Counted from the first letter of the stretch, positions 17,281 through 25,258 are shown. The stretch: 46,059 bases of DNA from Arthrobacter sp. 260 (GCF_013116745.1 NZ_JABFOE010000022.1:1-46059), one strand, 5' to 3'. A program made the numbers and translations. The notes: generated from the sequence alone by a model not told the origin.

Positions 17281-18354
17281 CTAAAGCGCGCAGCCGATCA
17301 GCAACGGCTCGGGGTGGAGGCGGATCCCGAAGCGGTGGTCGACGCCGTCGGCCACCAGGGCTGCGATCGCCAGGAGATCTGCGGCAGAGGCGCTGCCCCG
17401 GTTGGTGACGGCGAGGGTGTGCTTGGTGGACAGGGACGCCCTGCCACCAGCTGCAGCGAATCCGTCGTCCCCCGCGAGTCCAAAACCCTTTCCAAAGCCC
17501 GCCTGGTCGATCAGCCAGGCCGCTGACAGTTTCACCTGGCCATCCTCAGCGGTGGGATATCGCGGAGCATTCTCGGGCAGCGTCGCTGCAGTCCCCTCAT
17601 CCACGATGGGGTTGGTGAAGAAGGACCCGGTGCTGAACGTGTCCCGGTCCGCTGGGTCGAGCACCATACCCTTGGCACCGCGCAGCTTCAGGACCGCCCG
17701 CCGGACGTCGTTGGCGTAGGCCCGCTCCCCGATATCCACACCGACCTCACGCGCCAGCTCGGCGTACTTGACCGGGGCGCTCATCCGCCCCAGCGCCAAC
17801 TGGAACTCGACGGTCAACACCACGTAGCGGGGCGATCCGTTCACGGTGGCGCGCTTCAACAGCGAGTCCCGGTACCCGAACTTCAATTCGAAATTAGTAA
17901 AGGACTTAACAGTTTGCGTTTCGCGGTCCCAGGTGCGGACAGTGGCGAGAGTCTGGGAGACGTCGGAACCATAGGCGCCCACGTTCTGCACCGGGGTCGC
18001 ACCGGTGGACCCGGGAATCCCCGAGAGCGCCTCCAGCCCGGACAACGCGTGCAGCACTGTGTACTCCACCAGTTCATCCCAGGGTTGGCCCGCCTCCGCC
18101 TTGACCATGACCCCGCCGCAGGTGGCGTTGTCGTCGTTCACGGTGAAGCCGGTGGAGGCCAGCCGCACCACGGTGCCGGCAAAGCCGTCGTCCGCGATGA
18201 TCAGGTTGGATCCACCGGCGATGATCAGCAGCGGGTCGCCGGCGGTGTCGGCTGACCGGATAGCGTCGATGATTTCCGACTCGGAGCGGGCCTCCACGTA
18301 GGTGCGGGCGGGACCGCCCACCCCTGCCGTGGTCAGCGGAGCAAGCAGTGTCAC
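17281..18354 (-). CDS. murB: UDP-N-acetylenolpyruvoylglucosamine reductase
   Basis: It makes UDP-MurNAc, using FAD and NADPH, in peptidoglycan synthesis. The 357-residue protein has TTAGVGGPA, the FAD loop AGGSNLIIADDGF (about 46-58), SGIPGSTGATPVQNVGAYG, the proton-donor serine in TGSFFTNP, LSAAWLIDQAGFGKG and KHTLAVTNRGSA, as in type I MurB. Its start overlaps the stop of the MaoC-like gene by four bases, so it is coupled to the two dehydratase genes upstream. It converges on asd with a three-base gap. Confidence 0.95.
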   Translation of the reverse strand: MTLLAPLTTAGVGGPARTYVEARSESEIIDAIRSADTAGDPLLIIAGGSNLIIADDGFAGTVVRLASTGFTVNDDNATCGGVMVKAEAGQPWDELVEYTVLHALSGLEALSGIPGSTGATPVQNVGAYGSDVSQTLATVRTWDRETQTVKSFTNFELKFGYRDSLLKRATVNGSPRYVVLTVEFQLALGRMSAPVKYAELAREVGVDIGERAYANDVRRAVLKLRGAKGMVLDPADRDTFSTGSFFTNPIVDEGTAATLPENAPRYPTAEDGQVKLSAAWLIDQAGFGKGFGLAGDDGFAAAGGRASLSTKHTLAVTNRGSASAADLLAIAALVADGVDHRFGIRLHPEPLLIGCAL

Positions 18355-18788
18355 CAGATGTGCACCACTGCCTGGGCCTTGACCAGCACCTTCAGCCCGG
18401 TCGACAGCACAGTGAGGTCCACGCGGACTGTCGAATTGTCCAGATCGATGGCGCCGATCTTTCCGGCCACCTCGATCACCGCGCCGGGGGTGCCCTCAGC
18501 GGTGGTGTCCTCGACGATCACCGGCTTGGTGAACCGGGTCTGGTAGTCGACGACGGCGGTGGGGTCTCCCACCCAGTCGGTGACCAGTTGGACGGCAGCG
18601 CCCATGGTGAACATGCCGTGGGCGATCACACCCGGCAGACCAACGCCCTGCGCGAAGTCGGCGTTCCAGTGGATCGGGTTGAAGTCACCCGAGGCCCCCG
18701 CGTACTTGACCAGGTCCTGCCGGGTCACCTCGACGGTGGCGGAACCGATCTCCTGGCCGACACTGAGATCGGCGATAGCGATACCCAT
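18351..18788 (-). CDS. MaoC-like hotdog dehydratase (HadB-like)
   Basis: The 145-residue hotdog protein carries the hydratase-2 motif YAGASGDFNPIHWN (about 29-42), with the catalytic Asp and His. In mycobacteria HadB is the catalytic partner of HadA in FAS-II 3-hydroxyacyl dehydration. A HadB-like role with the preceding gene product is likely, although a non-mycolate organism would use it for another acyl chain. It overlaps both neighbours (one base with the HadA-like gene, four with murB). Confidence 0.88.
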   Translation of the reverse strand: MGIAIADLSVGQEIGSATVEVTRQDLVKYAGASGDFNPIHWNADFAQGVGLPGVIAHGMFTMGAAVQLVTDWVGDPTAVVDYQTRFTKPVIVEDTTAEGTPGAVIEVAGKIGAIDLDNSTVRVDLTVLSTGLKVLVKAQAVVHIW

Positions 18789-19237
18789 TACTGTTCCTCC
18801 CCGCGCACCAGCAGCGACGACGTGGTGGTGGCGGTCTTCTCGCCGTCGGTAGTCGAGATTTCCGCGCGGGTGGTGATCATCGCGCCGCCTCCCATGGCCC
18901 TGACGGTATCGACGTGGAGCTCGGCGACCAGTTCATCGCCGGCCACGATGGCACGGTGGTGGATGAACCGCTGGTCGGCGTGCACGACCCGTGAAAAATC
19001 GATGCCCGCCTCCGGGTCGGAAATCAGCTGCGCATCGGCAAGCTGGGCAACAATGATCGCGAAGGTCGGCGGTGCCACCAGATCGCGGTGGCCCAGGTCC
19101 CGTGCGGCGTCGACGTCGTAGTGCGACGGGTGGGTAGCCTTCACCGCCCGCGCAAACTCGCGGATCTTTTCGCGGCCCACCGTATAGACGGCGCCTGCTG
19201 GATAGCTGCGGCCCTGCAGCTCTGGATTAATGGTCAT
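18788..19237 (-). CDS. FAS1-like dehydratase domain protein (HadA-like)
   Basis: The 149-residue protein has a MaoC N-terminal-type hotdog fold: EKIREFARAVKATHPSHYD near the start, APPTFAIIVAQ, VVHADQRFIHHRAIVAGDEL (the hotdog helix-strand element) and a final TTTSSLLVRGEE strand. It lacks the catalytic Asp/His pair of the next gene product, which fits the HadA stabilising-subunit role. A ribosome site CAGGAG precedes the start, and a TAGGCT box at 19274-19279 could drive the three-gene operon. Confidence 0.85.
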   Translation of the reverse strand: MTINPELQGRSYPAGAVYTVGREKIREFARAVKATHPSHYDVDAARDLGHRDLVAPPTFAIIVAQLADAQLISDPEAGIDFSRVVHADQRFIHHRAIVAGDELVAELHVDTVRAMGGGAMITTRAEISTTDGEKTATTTSSLLVRGEEQ

Positions 19238-19273
19238 GGGGCTCCTGCCGGATGCGATCGACGTTCGTATCCC

Positions 19274-19279
19274 AGCCTA
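19274..19279 (-). promoter_or_regulatory. Candidate -10 box of the hadA-like/hadB-like/murB operon
   Basis: TAGGCT on the reverse strand would give a leader of about 30 bases carrying a CAGGAG ribosome site. Confidence 0.45.
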
Positions 19280-19291
19280 GTGCAGTGCCGG

Positions 19292-19531
19292 TTACTTCTT
19301 TGGAGCGCGGGCCTGATGCCTGCGCTTGGCGTCCCGCGCCCTGACCACGAGGCCTGCGAGGTGCGTGATGAGTCCCGCAGCCAACACGGGGATACCGGTG
19401 AAGACCGTCGCATTGCTGCCGGTGACGGCGCCGAGTACGGCAATCAGGATTCCCGCGCCGGTCAGTACCAGGGCGGCGATCACCAGTCGACGGTACAGAT
19501 CGGATCCGGTGTCCCAGGGGGTGTTCAGCAT
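19292..19531 (-). CDS. Small two-span membrane protein
   Basis: No family is recognised. The 79-residue protein has two hydrophobic segments (about 16-37 and 43-63) joined by a short turn, and a strongly basic C-terminal tail (RARDAKRRHQARAPKK) that should lie in the cytoplasm. A TAGGCT box seven bases before the ATG gives a leaderless start. It ends just upstream of the hadA-like promoter. Confidence 0.7.
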   Translation of the reverse strand: MLNTPWDTGSDLYRRLVIAALVLTGAGILIAVLGAVTGSNATVFTGIPVLAAGLITHLAGLVVRARDAKRRHQARAPKK

Positions 19532-19538
19532 GTGGTTA

Positions 19539-19544
19539 AGCCTA
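19539..19544 (-). promoter_or_regulatory. Leaderless -10 box of the two-span membrane protein
   Basis: TAGGCT on the reverse strand is followed by seven bases and the ATG at 19531. Confidence 0.5.
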
Positions 19545-19583
19545 CCGGGCGCCGCAGCGCACCGGGACGGCGGGCCGAGGAAC

Positions 19584-20525
19584 CTAGAACAGCGCGGCCT
19601 GCACGTCCGGGATCTCCGACTGGTAGTCGCCCAGTTCGATCCGTTGTCCCTTCAACCGGGCCAGGTCGACGAGGAACTGCACCTCCGACCCCTGGATCTG
19701 GACCAGCGCTGCTGCGCCGATCATGGCCTGGACCTGGAATCCGTGCTCACCAGCAGCGAGGCTGTGCGGGTAGAGCTGCGGTCCGTTGCTCGCGAGCACC
19801 TCGGACCACGACGACGGCGGCTCCCACTGTTCGTCGACCACCCGAAACCCTGATATCTCCATCCCGTCGCGGAGCAGTGCCCTGACACTTTCAGCGGACT
19901 CGGCATTGATCCTGTCGAGGGTTGCCCCATCGAGGGGCAAAGCCAACGCAGCGGTCTTCGCAGCCGATCGCACGGCCTGCGCCAACCCGACGGCGCGTGT
20001 CACCGCGTCCTCAAGGACGCGGACAATCTGCCCGTCGTCGGCGGCTGCCACATAGCGCGCGACGACGGCGCCCTGTTCAGCGAGACGATGCCATTTGCGG
20101 AGGTTCGCGGCCGTTCCGACCTTGGAAGCGCCGTCCGCGAACGTTGCGACATACAGCCAGTGGTTCTGGGCAAGGTAGCTGAGCAGGCCTTCCGGGGCCA
20201 CGCCTGACCGGTGCACGTCATGCATGAACCGCAGGTCGTCGCGGGAGAAGCAGGGCCCGCACTGGTAGCCCCGGGCGGCGGTGTCCTGCCGCGGGCAGGG
20301 CGTGTGCTCCCGCGCATCGGGTCCGTACACCCGGTGGAACCCCAGGCAGTACCGTTCACCGAACCGGCTGATGACCCGGAACCCCAGGTCGACCCCGCCC
20401 GGGCTGGTCGCAGTAGCCGGAGCCAGGCCCAGTTCCTGCGAAGCCCCGTCCGGGGTGGCAAGCGCAAGTACCGGCCCTTCCCGATGCCAGCTCACCCCCT
20501 TGCAGAGGAAACGTTCGGATGCCAT
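19584..20525 (-). CDS. DUF2797-like protein with a cysteine cluster
   Basis: Function unknown. The 313-residue protein has a cysteine cluster (TPCPRQ ... YQCGPCF, about residues 76-93) that could bind zinc or another metal, followed by HWLYVATFADGASKVGTAANLRKWHRLAEQGA (about 127-158), which resembles the core of a GIY-YIG-like domain. This combination is what I remember of DUF2797 proteins, but the assignment was not checked. The second half is helical and without known motifs. A TACAGT box six bases before the ATG suggests a leaderless transcript. Confidence 0.7.
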   Translation of the reverse strand: MASERFLCKGVSWHREGPVLALATPDGASQELGLAPATATSPGGVDLGFRVISRFGERYCLGFHRVYGPDAREHTPCPRQDTAARGYQCGPCFSRDDLRFMHDVHRSGVAPEGLLSYLAQNHWLYVATFADGASKVGTAANLRKWHRLAEQGAVVARYVAAADDGQIVRVLEDAVTRAVGLAQAVRSAAKTAALALPLDGATLDRINAESAESVRALLRDGMEISGFRVVDEQWEPPSSWSEVLASNGPQLYPHSLAAGEHGFQVQAMIGAAALVQIQGSEVQFLVDLARLKGQRIELGDYQSEIPDVQAALF

Positions 20526-20531
20526 GCCTCC

Positions 20532-20537
20532 ACTGTA
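20532..20537 (-). promoter_or_regulatory. Leaderless -10 box of the DUF2797-like gene
   Basis: TACAGT on the reverse strand is followed by six bases and the ATG at 20525. The GGAGG in the gap is too close to the start to act as a normal ribosome site. Confidence 0.4.
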
Positions 20538-20569
20538 GACATGAGGGGTGCCGGCCGTGCCCGGACATG

Positions 20570-20603
20570 CTGAAGGACCGGCGGGTTCCCACCGGTCCTT
20601 CAG
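20570..20603. terminator. Terminator of the DJ-1/PfpI gene
   Basis: A perfect 12-base inverted repeat (CTGAAGGACCGG and CCGGTCCTTCAG) with a 10-base loop lies 23 bases after the stop codon. No long T-run follows. Confidence 0.6.
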
Positions 20604-20626
20604 TCGAAAGCTGCGTAAGGGTAGAC

Positions 20627-21193
20627 CTAGGCGGTCTGGCCCTCGTGCTCGCCCTCAGCGATCTCTTCGAGCATCTTGTCGTTGAAGGCGGGGAGGTCAT
20701 CCGGGGTGCGGCTGGTGACGAAGCCCTGGTCGGTGACCACTTCGTCGTCGATCCAGTTGGCGCCCGCGTTGCGGAGGTCGGTCTGCAGCGTGTGGTACGA
20801 GGTCAGGTCGCGGCCGCTGACCACTCCAGCATCAACGAGGAGCCACGGTGCGTGGCAGATCGCTGCGACCGGCTTGTGCTGGGCGAAGAACGCACGGGCG
20901 AACTCCTGGGCGTCCTTGTCGACGCGGAGGTGGTCCGCGTTGACGACGCCGCCAGGCAGAACGAGTGCGTGGAAGTCATCAGCCGAGGCGTCGGCAACTG
21001 ACAGGTCAATGGTGAAGGTGTCACCCTTGTCCGTGCCGTTGAAGCCCTGCAGCGTGCCGCTGCCGGGTGCAACAAGGACGGGTTCGCCACCAGCCTGCTT
21101 GACGGCATCCCAGGGGCTGGTGAGCTCAATCTGCTCCACGCCGTCGGTGAGCAGGAATGCGACTTTTTTACCGGAAAGGTTATGGGGGGACAT
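20627..21193 (-). CDS. DJ-1/PfpI family protein
   Basis: The 188-residue class I glutamine-amidotransferase-like protein has the nucleophile elbow AAICHAPW (C113) and the partner glutamate E20 in TDGVEQIEL. The family includes deglycases, glyoxalase III and general stress proteins; the VLPGGVVNADHLR region is typical of the YhbO/PfpI branch. The start is chosen at GGAGGAACC-ATG; the longer frame (to 21445) runs over the glyoxalase remnant and is spurious. A normal promoter precedes it. Confidence 0.9.
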   Translation of the reverse strand: MSPHNLSGKKVAFLLTDGVEQIELTSPWDAVKQAGGEPVLVAPGSGTLQGFNGTDKGDTFTIDLSVADASADDFHALVLPGGVVNADHLRVDKDAQEFARAFFAQHKPVAAICHAPWLLVDAGVVSGRDLTSYHTLQTDLRNAGANWIDDEVVTDQGFVTSRTPDDLPAFNDKMLEEIAEGEHEGQTA

Positions 21194-21233
21194 GGTTCCT
21201 CCTATGTTCAGAACGTCGATGTCGTACTCATTA

Positions 21234-21262
21234 ACCCTATGAAGACTGGGGATAATAAGCAA
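21234..21262 (-). promoter_or_regulatory. Promoter of the DJ-1/PfpI gene
   Basis: On the reverse strand TTGCTT (21257-21262) and TAGGGT (21234-21239) are separated by exactly 17 bases, and the leader of about 35 bases carries a strong Shine-Dalgarno sequence. Confidence 0.6.
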
Positions 21263-21338
21263 CCTGTCTAACTGTTCCTGGCCCCGGGTCACCGTCATCC
21301 GGCGGCCCGGAGGGCAGGCCAAGGGGCAACGGGTGTCG

Positions 21339-21756
21339 CTACTGCGTCCGCGAGGCCAGCCTCTCCAGGTAGTGCGGGTTGTGCATGACGCCGAGGACGT
21401 TACCGAACGGATCGACCACCGACGCTGTCGCGAAGCCGGCCTCACGCTCGGTCACTGGCTCATACTCGGTGGCTCCCATTGCGAGCAGCTTCTCCACGGT
21501 GCCCCGCAGGTCATCGACGTGCCAGAACATCACCGCGCCCCCGGGTGGGTTCGCAGCTCCGCCTGGGGCGTAGCGGCGGTCAATGAGGCCCAGCTCAGCC
21601 TCATCGTCGCCGACCCTGAATTCCAGGTAGGCCGGCGGTGCGGGGGGGTGGGGGGAAGGCGTAGTACGGCTCAATGCCCAGCAGTGCGGTGTACCAGTCC
21701 CTGGCCGCCGCCAGGTCGTCGGAGTAGAAGCTGATGGTGGCGAATCCTCGAAACAT
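21339..21756 (-). pseudogene. Glyoxalase/VOC family gene with a frameshift in a G/C run
   Basis: The first part starts MFRGFATISFYSDDLAAARDWYTALLG and is clearly a VOC (glyoxalase/bleomycin resistance) domain. The second part, in another frame, continues AYLEFRVGDDEAELGLIDRR and ends VVDPFGNVLGVMHNPHYLE. The frames meet at two runs of seven and six G on the plus strand (21642-21648 and 21650-21655). Removing one base from a run restores one continuous protein of about 138 residues through a proline-rich junction. It is either a sequencing or assembly error, a true pseudogene, or a slippage site. A GGAG element precedes the start. Confidence 0.8.
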
Positions 21757-21885
21757 CCGGTGCTCCCTCGGGTTGGGCGGGTTCCCGCCGTGAACAGCAC
21801 CATGATGCTTGCCTGCACACTTGTTGGCTACCACCCCGGGCCCGGCGAGCACCGCACCATGCCCCAGGATGTCGTCCGGGACAGC

Positions 21886-21923
21886 AAAAAACCCCCAGAA
21901 TCACCAGGATTCCGGGGGTTTTT
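21886..21923. terminator. Bidirectional rho-independent terminator
   Basis: A-rich arm plus CCCCC pairs with GGGGGTTTTT, and an inner GAATC/GGATTC stem extends it. It stands immediately after the 3' end of tRNA-Met on the reverse strand, so it should end the tRNA transcript. Confidence 0.85.
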
Positions 21924-21931
21924 AGTTTCTG

Positions 21932-22005
21932 TAGCGGTGCCGGGACTCGATCCCGGGACCTCACGATTATGAGTCGTGCGCTCTAACCAGCTGAGCTACA
22001 CCGCC
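21932..22005 (-). tRNA. tRNA-Met (CAT anticodon)
   Basis: Cloverleaf elements read on the reverse strand: acceptor GGCGGTG with CACCGCT, D-arm GCTCAGCTGGTTAGAGC, anticodon stem ACGA/TCGT around loop CTCATAA, and T-arm CCGGG-ATCGAGTC-CCGG. It lacks the initiator-type acceptor mismatch. A CAT anticodon could also belong to a tRNA-Ile whose C34 is modified to lysidine. CCA is not encoded. Confidence 0.9.
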
Positions 22006-22063
22006 ACAAATGAGTGTGCCCGCAGCCGGGCCATCTGGCCTGCTTACGGGACTCCCATTTGAG

Positions 22064-22135
22064 AGCCCCCCACCGGAATCGATCCGGTGACCTCGTTCTT
22101 ACCAAGAACGCGCTCTACCACTGAGCTAGGGGGGC
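22064..22135 (-). tRNA. tRNA-Thr (GGT anticodon)
   Basis: The acceptor GCCCCCC pairs with GGGGGGC; the anticodon stem CGTTC/GAACG encloses TTGGTAA with anticodon GGT; the T-arm is ACCGG-ATCGATT-CCGGT. It lies 58 bases upstream of tRNA-Met on the same strand and is probably co-transcribed with it. CCA is not encoded. Confidence 0.93.
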
Positions 22136-22212
22136 AACAGCAAAAAACTTTACCAGCTTCTGCCATCAAGGCGAAATCAGGATCCGGCCGCTGTGGCCGG
22201 GTGCTGATTCCA

Positions 22213-22246
22213 CCGTCGGATCCCTGTGTTATCAGGGATCCGACGG
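22213..22246. terminator. Terminator of the DEAD-box helicase gene
   Basis: A perfect 13-base inverted repeat (CCGTCGGATCCCT and AGGGATCCGACGG) with an 8-base loop lies 18 bases after the helicase stop. No T-run follows on either strand. Confidence 0.6.
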
Positions 22247-22264
22247 GGTCATTCAGTTATAAAA

Positions 22265-24190
22265 TTACCACTTTTCGCGGCGTCCACCGGCACCCGCACC
22301 GGCGCCCTTACCGTGACGTTCCTTACGGTCCCCGCCGACGCTGTGTCCGCCGGAGCGGAAGCCGCCGTCGGTGCCACGGTCCTTGTTGAAGCCGCCACCC
22401 TCGCCTTCACGCTTCTTGAACGGCTTCTTGAAGCCGTCGCGGTCGCCTGAGGGCTTGCGGCCCTTGTCCAGTTCGAGGTGGATCAGCTCACCGCCGATGC
22501 GCGTCTTGGACAGGGCACGCCACTGGTCCTTCGACAGATCAGCGGGCAGTTCCACGAGGGTGTGATCGGCGCGGATATCGATGCCGCCGATCTGCGCGGA
22601 GGACAGGCCTCCCTCGTTGGCGATAGCGCCAACGATTGAGCCCGGCATGACCCGCTGGCGACGTCCCACCGCGATGCGGTAGGTGGCGTTGCCCTCGGTG
22701 AGGCTGCGTGTCGGTCCGCGTGAGCCGAAGCCATCCTTGCGTCCCGCAGCGCGTTCCTTCTGCCCTGCCGGTGCTACCGGGATGTCCTTGACGAGGATCG
22801 GGTTGCCGCCCTGTGCCATGACGGCGAGGGCTGCGGCGATCTCGTTGGCGGGCACATTGTGCTCGGTCTCGTAGCTGGTGATCAGGTCACGGAAGATTGA
22901 GACATCCTCGGTGGCCAGGGTCTCGGTGATCCGCTCGGCGAACTTGTTCATCCGCAACGCGTTGACCGCGTCGGAGGATGGCAGGTGCATCTGCTCGACG
23001 GGCTGGCGGGTGGCCTTCTCGATCGAACGCAGCAGGTACTTCTCCCGCGGCGTGATGAAAAGGATCGCGTCGCCCGAACGGCCCGCGCGGCCGGTACGGC
23101 CGATACGGTGGACGTAGGACTCGGTGTCGTGAGGAATGTCGTAGTTGACCACGAGCGAGATGCGCTCGACGTCGAGCCCGCGGGCCGCAACGTCGGTGGC
23201 CACAAGAATGTCGAACTTGCCGTCGCGGAGACCTTCAATGGTCCGCTCACGCTGCTGCTGAGGAATGTCACCGTTGATTGCTGCGGCCTGGAAGCCCCGT
23301 GAACGCAACTTGTCCGCCAGGTCTTCGGTCGCCATCTTGGTGCGCACGAACGCGATGATCCCGTCGAAGTCTTCGACCTCGAGGATGCGCGTCAGGGCGT
23401 CCAGCTTGTGCGGGCCCATGACCTGCAGGAAGCGCTGGCGCGTGTTGGTGCCGGTCGAGGTTTTGCCCTTGACAGTGATTTCGGCAGGGTTGTTGAGGTA
23501 CTTCGACGCAATGCGGCGAATGGCGCTAGGCATCGTTGCCGAGAACAGCGCCACCTGCTTGTCGTCAGGTGTACCGGAAAGAATCTGCTCGACGTCGTCG
23601 GCAAAGCCCATCCGGAGCATTTCGTCAGCCTCGTCCAGTACCAGGTACTGGAGGTTGGACAGGTCGAGTGAACCCTTGGAGATGTGGTCGATCACGCGAC
23701 CCGGGGTGCCCACAACCACCTGTGCGCCGCGGCGCAGGCCAGCGAGCTGGGGACCGTAGGGTGCTCCACCGTAAACGGGCAGCACAGTGAAGTTGTCGAT
23801 GTGCTTGGCGTAGGAGGCGAATGCCTCGGCCACCTGCAGCGCCAGTTCGCGGGTTGGTGCGAGCACCAGGATCTGCGTGAACTTGCTGGGGCCGTTGAGG
23901 TCGGCAAGCTCGGCCATCCGGGACAGCGCGGGGATAGCGAATGCTGCTGTCTTACCGGTACCTGTCTGCGCCAGGCCGACGACGTCGCGCCCTTCCAGCA
24001 GCACCGGAATGGTGGCGGACTGGATGGGTGATGGCTTTTCGTAGCCGACATCGCTCAGGGCCGCGAGAACGCGGCCATCAAGGCCAAAGTCGGTGAACTT
24101 GATTTCGTCTGCCTCGGGAGCTTCGACGTTCTGAGGAGCGTCGACGGCGTCAGGAGCAATGACGTTTTCGGGAGTGGTGTTTTCAGGCAT
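22265..24190 (-). CDS. deaD: DEAD-box RNA helicase, DeaD/CsdA family
   Basis: This ATP-dependent RNA helicase acts in ribosome assembly and RNA decay, usually cold-induced. The 641-residue protein has the Q motif FTDFGLDGRVL...PSPIQ (32-57), Walker A AQTGTGKT (74-81), PTRELAL, DEAD (186-189), SAT (217-219), ARGLDVERI and HRIGRTGRAGR. Near residues 510-585 is a DbpA-type RNA-binding domain (TYRIAVGRRQ ... GGELIHLEL), then a Gly/Lys/Arg-rich tail. The start is taken at MPENTTPENV; a start at 24232 would add 14 atypical residues. No clear ribosome site is visible and an unusually long leader precedes it. Confidence 0.93.
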   Translation of the reverse strand: MPENTTPENVIAPDAVDAPQNVEAPEADEIKFTDFGLDGRVLAALSDVGYEKPSPIQSATIPVLLEGRDVVGLAQTGTGKTAAFAIPALSRMAELADLNGPSKFTQILVLAPTRELALQVAEAFASYAKHIDNFTVLPVYGGAPYGPQLAGLRRGAQVVVGTPGRVIDHISKGSLDLSNLQYLVLDEADEMLRMGFADDVEQILSGTPDDKQVALFSATMPSAIRRIASKYLNNPAEITVKGKTSTGTNTRQRFLQVMGPHKLDALTRILEVEDFDGIIAFVRTKMATEDLADKLRSRGFQAAAINGDIPQQQRERTIEGLRDGKFDILVATDVAARGLDVERISLVVNYDIPHDTESYVHRIGRTGRAGRSGDAILFITPREKYLLRSIEKATRQPVEQMHLPSSDAVNALRMNKFAERITETLATEDVSIFRDLITSYETEHNVPANEIAAALAVMAQGGNPILVKDIPVAPAGQKERAAGRKDGFGSRGPTRSLTEGNATYRIAVGRRQRVMPGSIVGAIANEGGLSSAQIGGIDIRADHTLVELPADLSKDQWRALSKTRIGGELIHLELDKGRKPSGDRDGFKKPFKKREGEGGGFNKDRGTDGGFRSGGHSVGGDRKERHGKGAGAGAGGRREKW

Positions 24191-24592
24191 GGAGGGATTG
24201 ACCTTCAGGTAGATGCCGGACAGCTGGAACATAAGGGAAATTCCAGCCCATGAACATAGAAATCCGGCACTGTTTCAATCCCGCGGCAGGACTTCGCGTC
24301 ATAACTGGTGGCCGCTATCTCAGCGGTCTGTATGACGTTTTCTTCTAGCCGGCGCTCCCTGATGAATCTGCCCGCATGCTTACTCTGCGAGCCCCAACAC
24401 AACCTATCCAGCCCAGCAAAATGGGCGGAATTTTAAGGGAATACCGGTGTGGGGGATGTTTCAAGTGTACTGCATGGCATTACTGGCCGGCACCCATCGG
24501 GACGCCGACAGGGCGTGAGCCTGCGCACATACCCGTGTGACGCGACGGGCCGGGGTCTACCCCGAGGTCTGTTTCTACCCCGAGGTCGGTGG
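24191..24592 (-). other. Long leader/promoter region of the helicase gene
   Basis: No gene is seen in these 402 bases; the 65-codon reverse frame at 24205-24402 has no ribosome site or recognisable protein. A TAGGTT box at 24401-24406 (reverse) would give a leader of roughly 200 bases, like the long structured leaders of cold-shock helicase mRNAs in other bacteria (inference). Near the end of the MOSC gene a 14-base sequence TCTACCCCGAGGTC occurs twice (24556-24569, 24574-24587). Confidence 0.4.
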
Positions 24593-25237
24593 CTATGCCC
24601 GGCGCAGGATCGCCGCGACCACCTTGTGAATCTCCGGGCTGAGCGTCACACCCTGTTTCTCTGCGGCGAGGAGCCGGCGGGCCGCCTCGGCGTCGAGTCC
24701 GGCAAACACATCGTGACCCGTGATGCCGTGTTCCGGGCGGTCCACCACTGTGACCGTGTCTCCCGCCTGGATCTGACCCTTGCTGATCACCCGAAGGTAG
24801 GTGCCAACCCGGTTCTCCTCGGCGAACCGCTTCACCCAGCGTGGCTCCTTGAGGAAGCGAGCGAAGTTGCCGCAGGGGGTGCGCGGCGCTGTCACTTCGA
24901 GGAGGACGTCCTCCCCCACCTGCCAGCGTTCGCCGATGACTGCGCGGCTGGCGTCGATGCCGTCCACCCTGAGGTTCTCCCCGAATTTGCCGGGGCTCAT
25001 GTCCCGCCTGAGTTCGGCGTCCCAGTAGTCGGCGTCCTGCTGGGAATAGGCGTACAGGGCCTTGGACTCGCCGCCGTGGTGTTTCCGGCTGGCCTGGATG
25101 TCACCGGTGAGCCCCAGCTTGTGAACGTTGACCGGCCCGTCGACGGCGCGCTTGTCGATGGCGGTGACCCCGGTTGAGTCCTGCGTGGGCAGCAGGGCGT
25201 GGACACGGCATACGGCGAGCAGGCAACCTGTTGTCAT
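24593..25237 (-). CDS. MOSC domain protein, YiiM-like
   Basis: MOSC domains resemble the C-terminal domain of molybdenum cofactor sulfurases; YiiM relatives protect against N-hydroxylated base analogues through Moco and Fe-S partners. The 214-residue protein shows KHHGGESKALYAYSQQDADYW, SPGKFGENL, and the sulfur-carrier cysteine in PRTPCGNFARFL (about residue 124), followed by a C-terminal three-helix extension typical of YiiM. The ATG at 25237 is preferred because a TAGGAT box lies seven bases upstream; the ATG at 25246 falls inside that box. Confidence 0.88.
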   Translation of the reverse strand: MTTGCLLAVCRVHALLPTQDSTGVTAIDKRAVDGPVNVHKLGLTGDIQASRKHHGGESKALYAYSQQDADYWDAELRRDMSPGKFGENLRVDGIDASRAVIGERWQVGEDVLLEVTAPRTPCGNFARFLKEPRWVKRFAEENRVGTYLRVISKGQIQAGDTVTVVDRPEHGITGHDVFAGLDAEAARRLLAAEKQGVTLSPEIHKVVAAILRRA

Positions 25238-25244
25238 AGCGTCC

Positions 25245-25250
25245 ATCCTA
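25245..25250 (-). promoter_or_regulatory. Leaderless -10 box of the MOSC gene
   Basis: TAGGAT on the reverse strand is followed by seven bases and the ATG at 25237, which decides between two in-frame ATGs. Confidence 0.5.
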
Positions 25251-25258
25251 GGGATTCT

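Noticed and set aside
20627..21445. The extended N-terminus of the DJ-1/PfpI frame
   Set aside because: Residues before 21193 are an out-of-frame reading of the glyoxalase remnant; GGAGG stands before the ATG at 21193.
24205..24402. A 65-codon leader peptide before the helicase
   Set aside because: No ribosome site, no recognisable sequence, and it overlaps the proposed helicase start in another frame.
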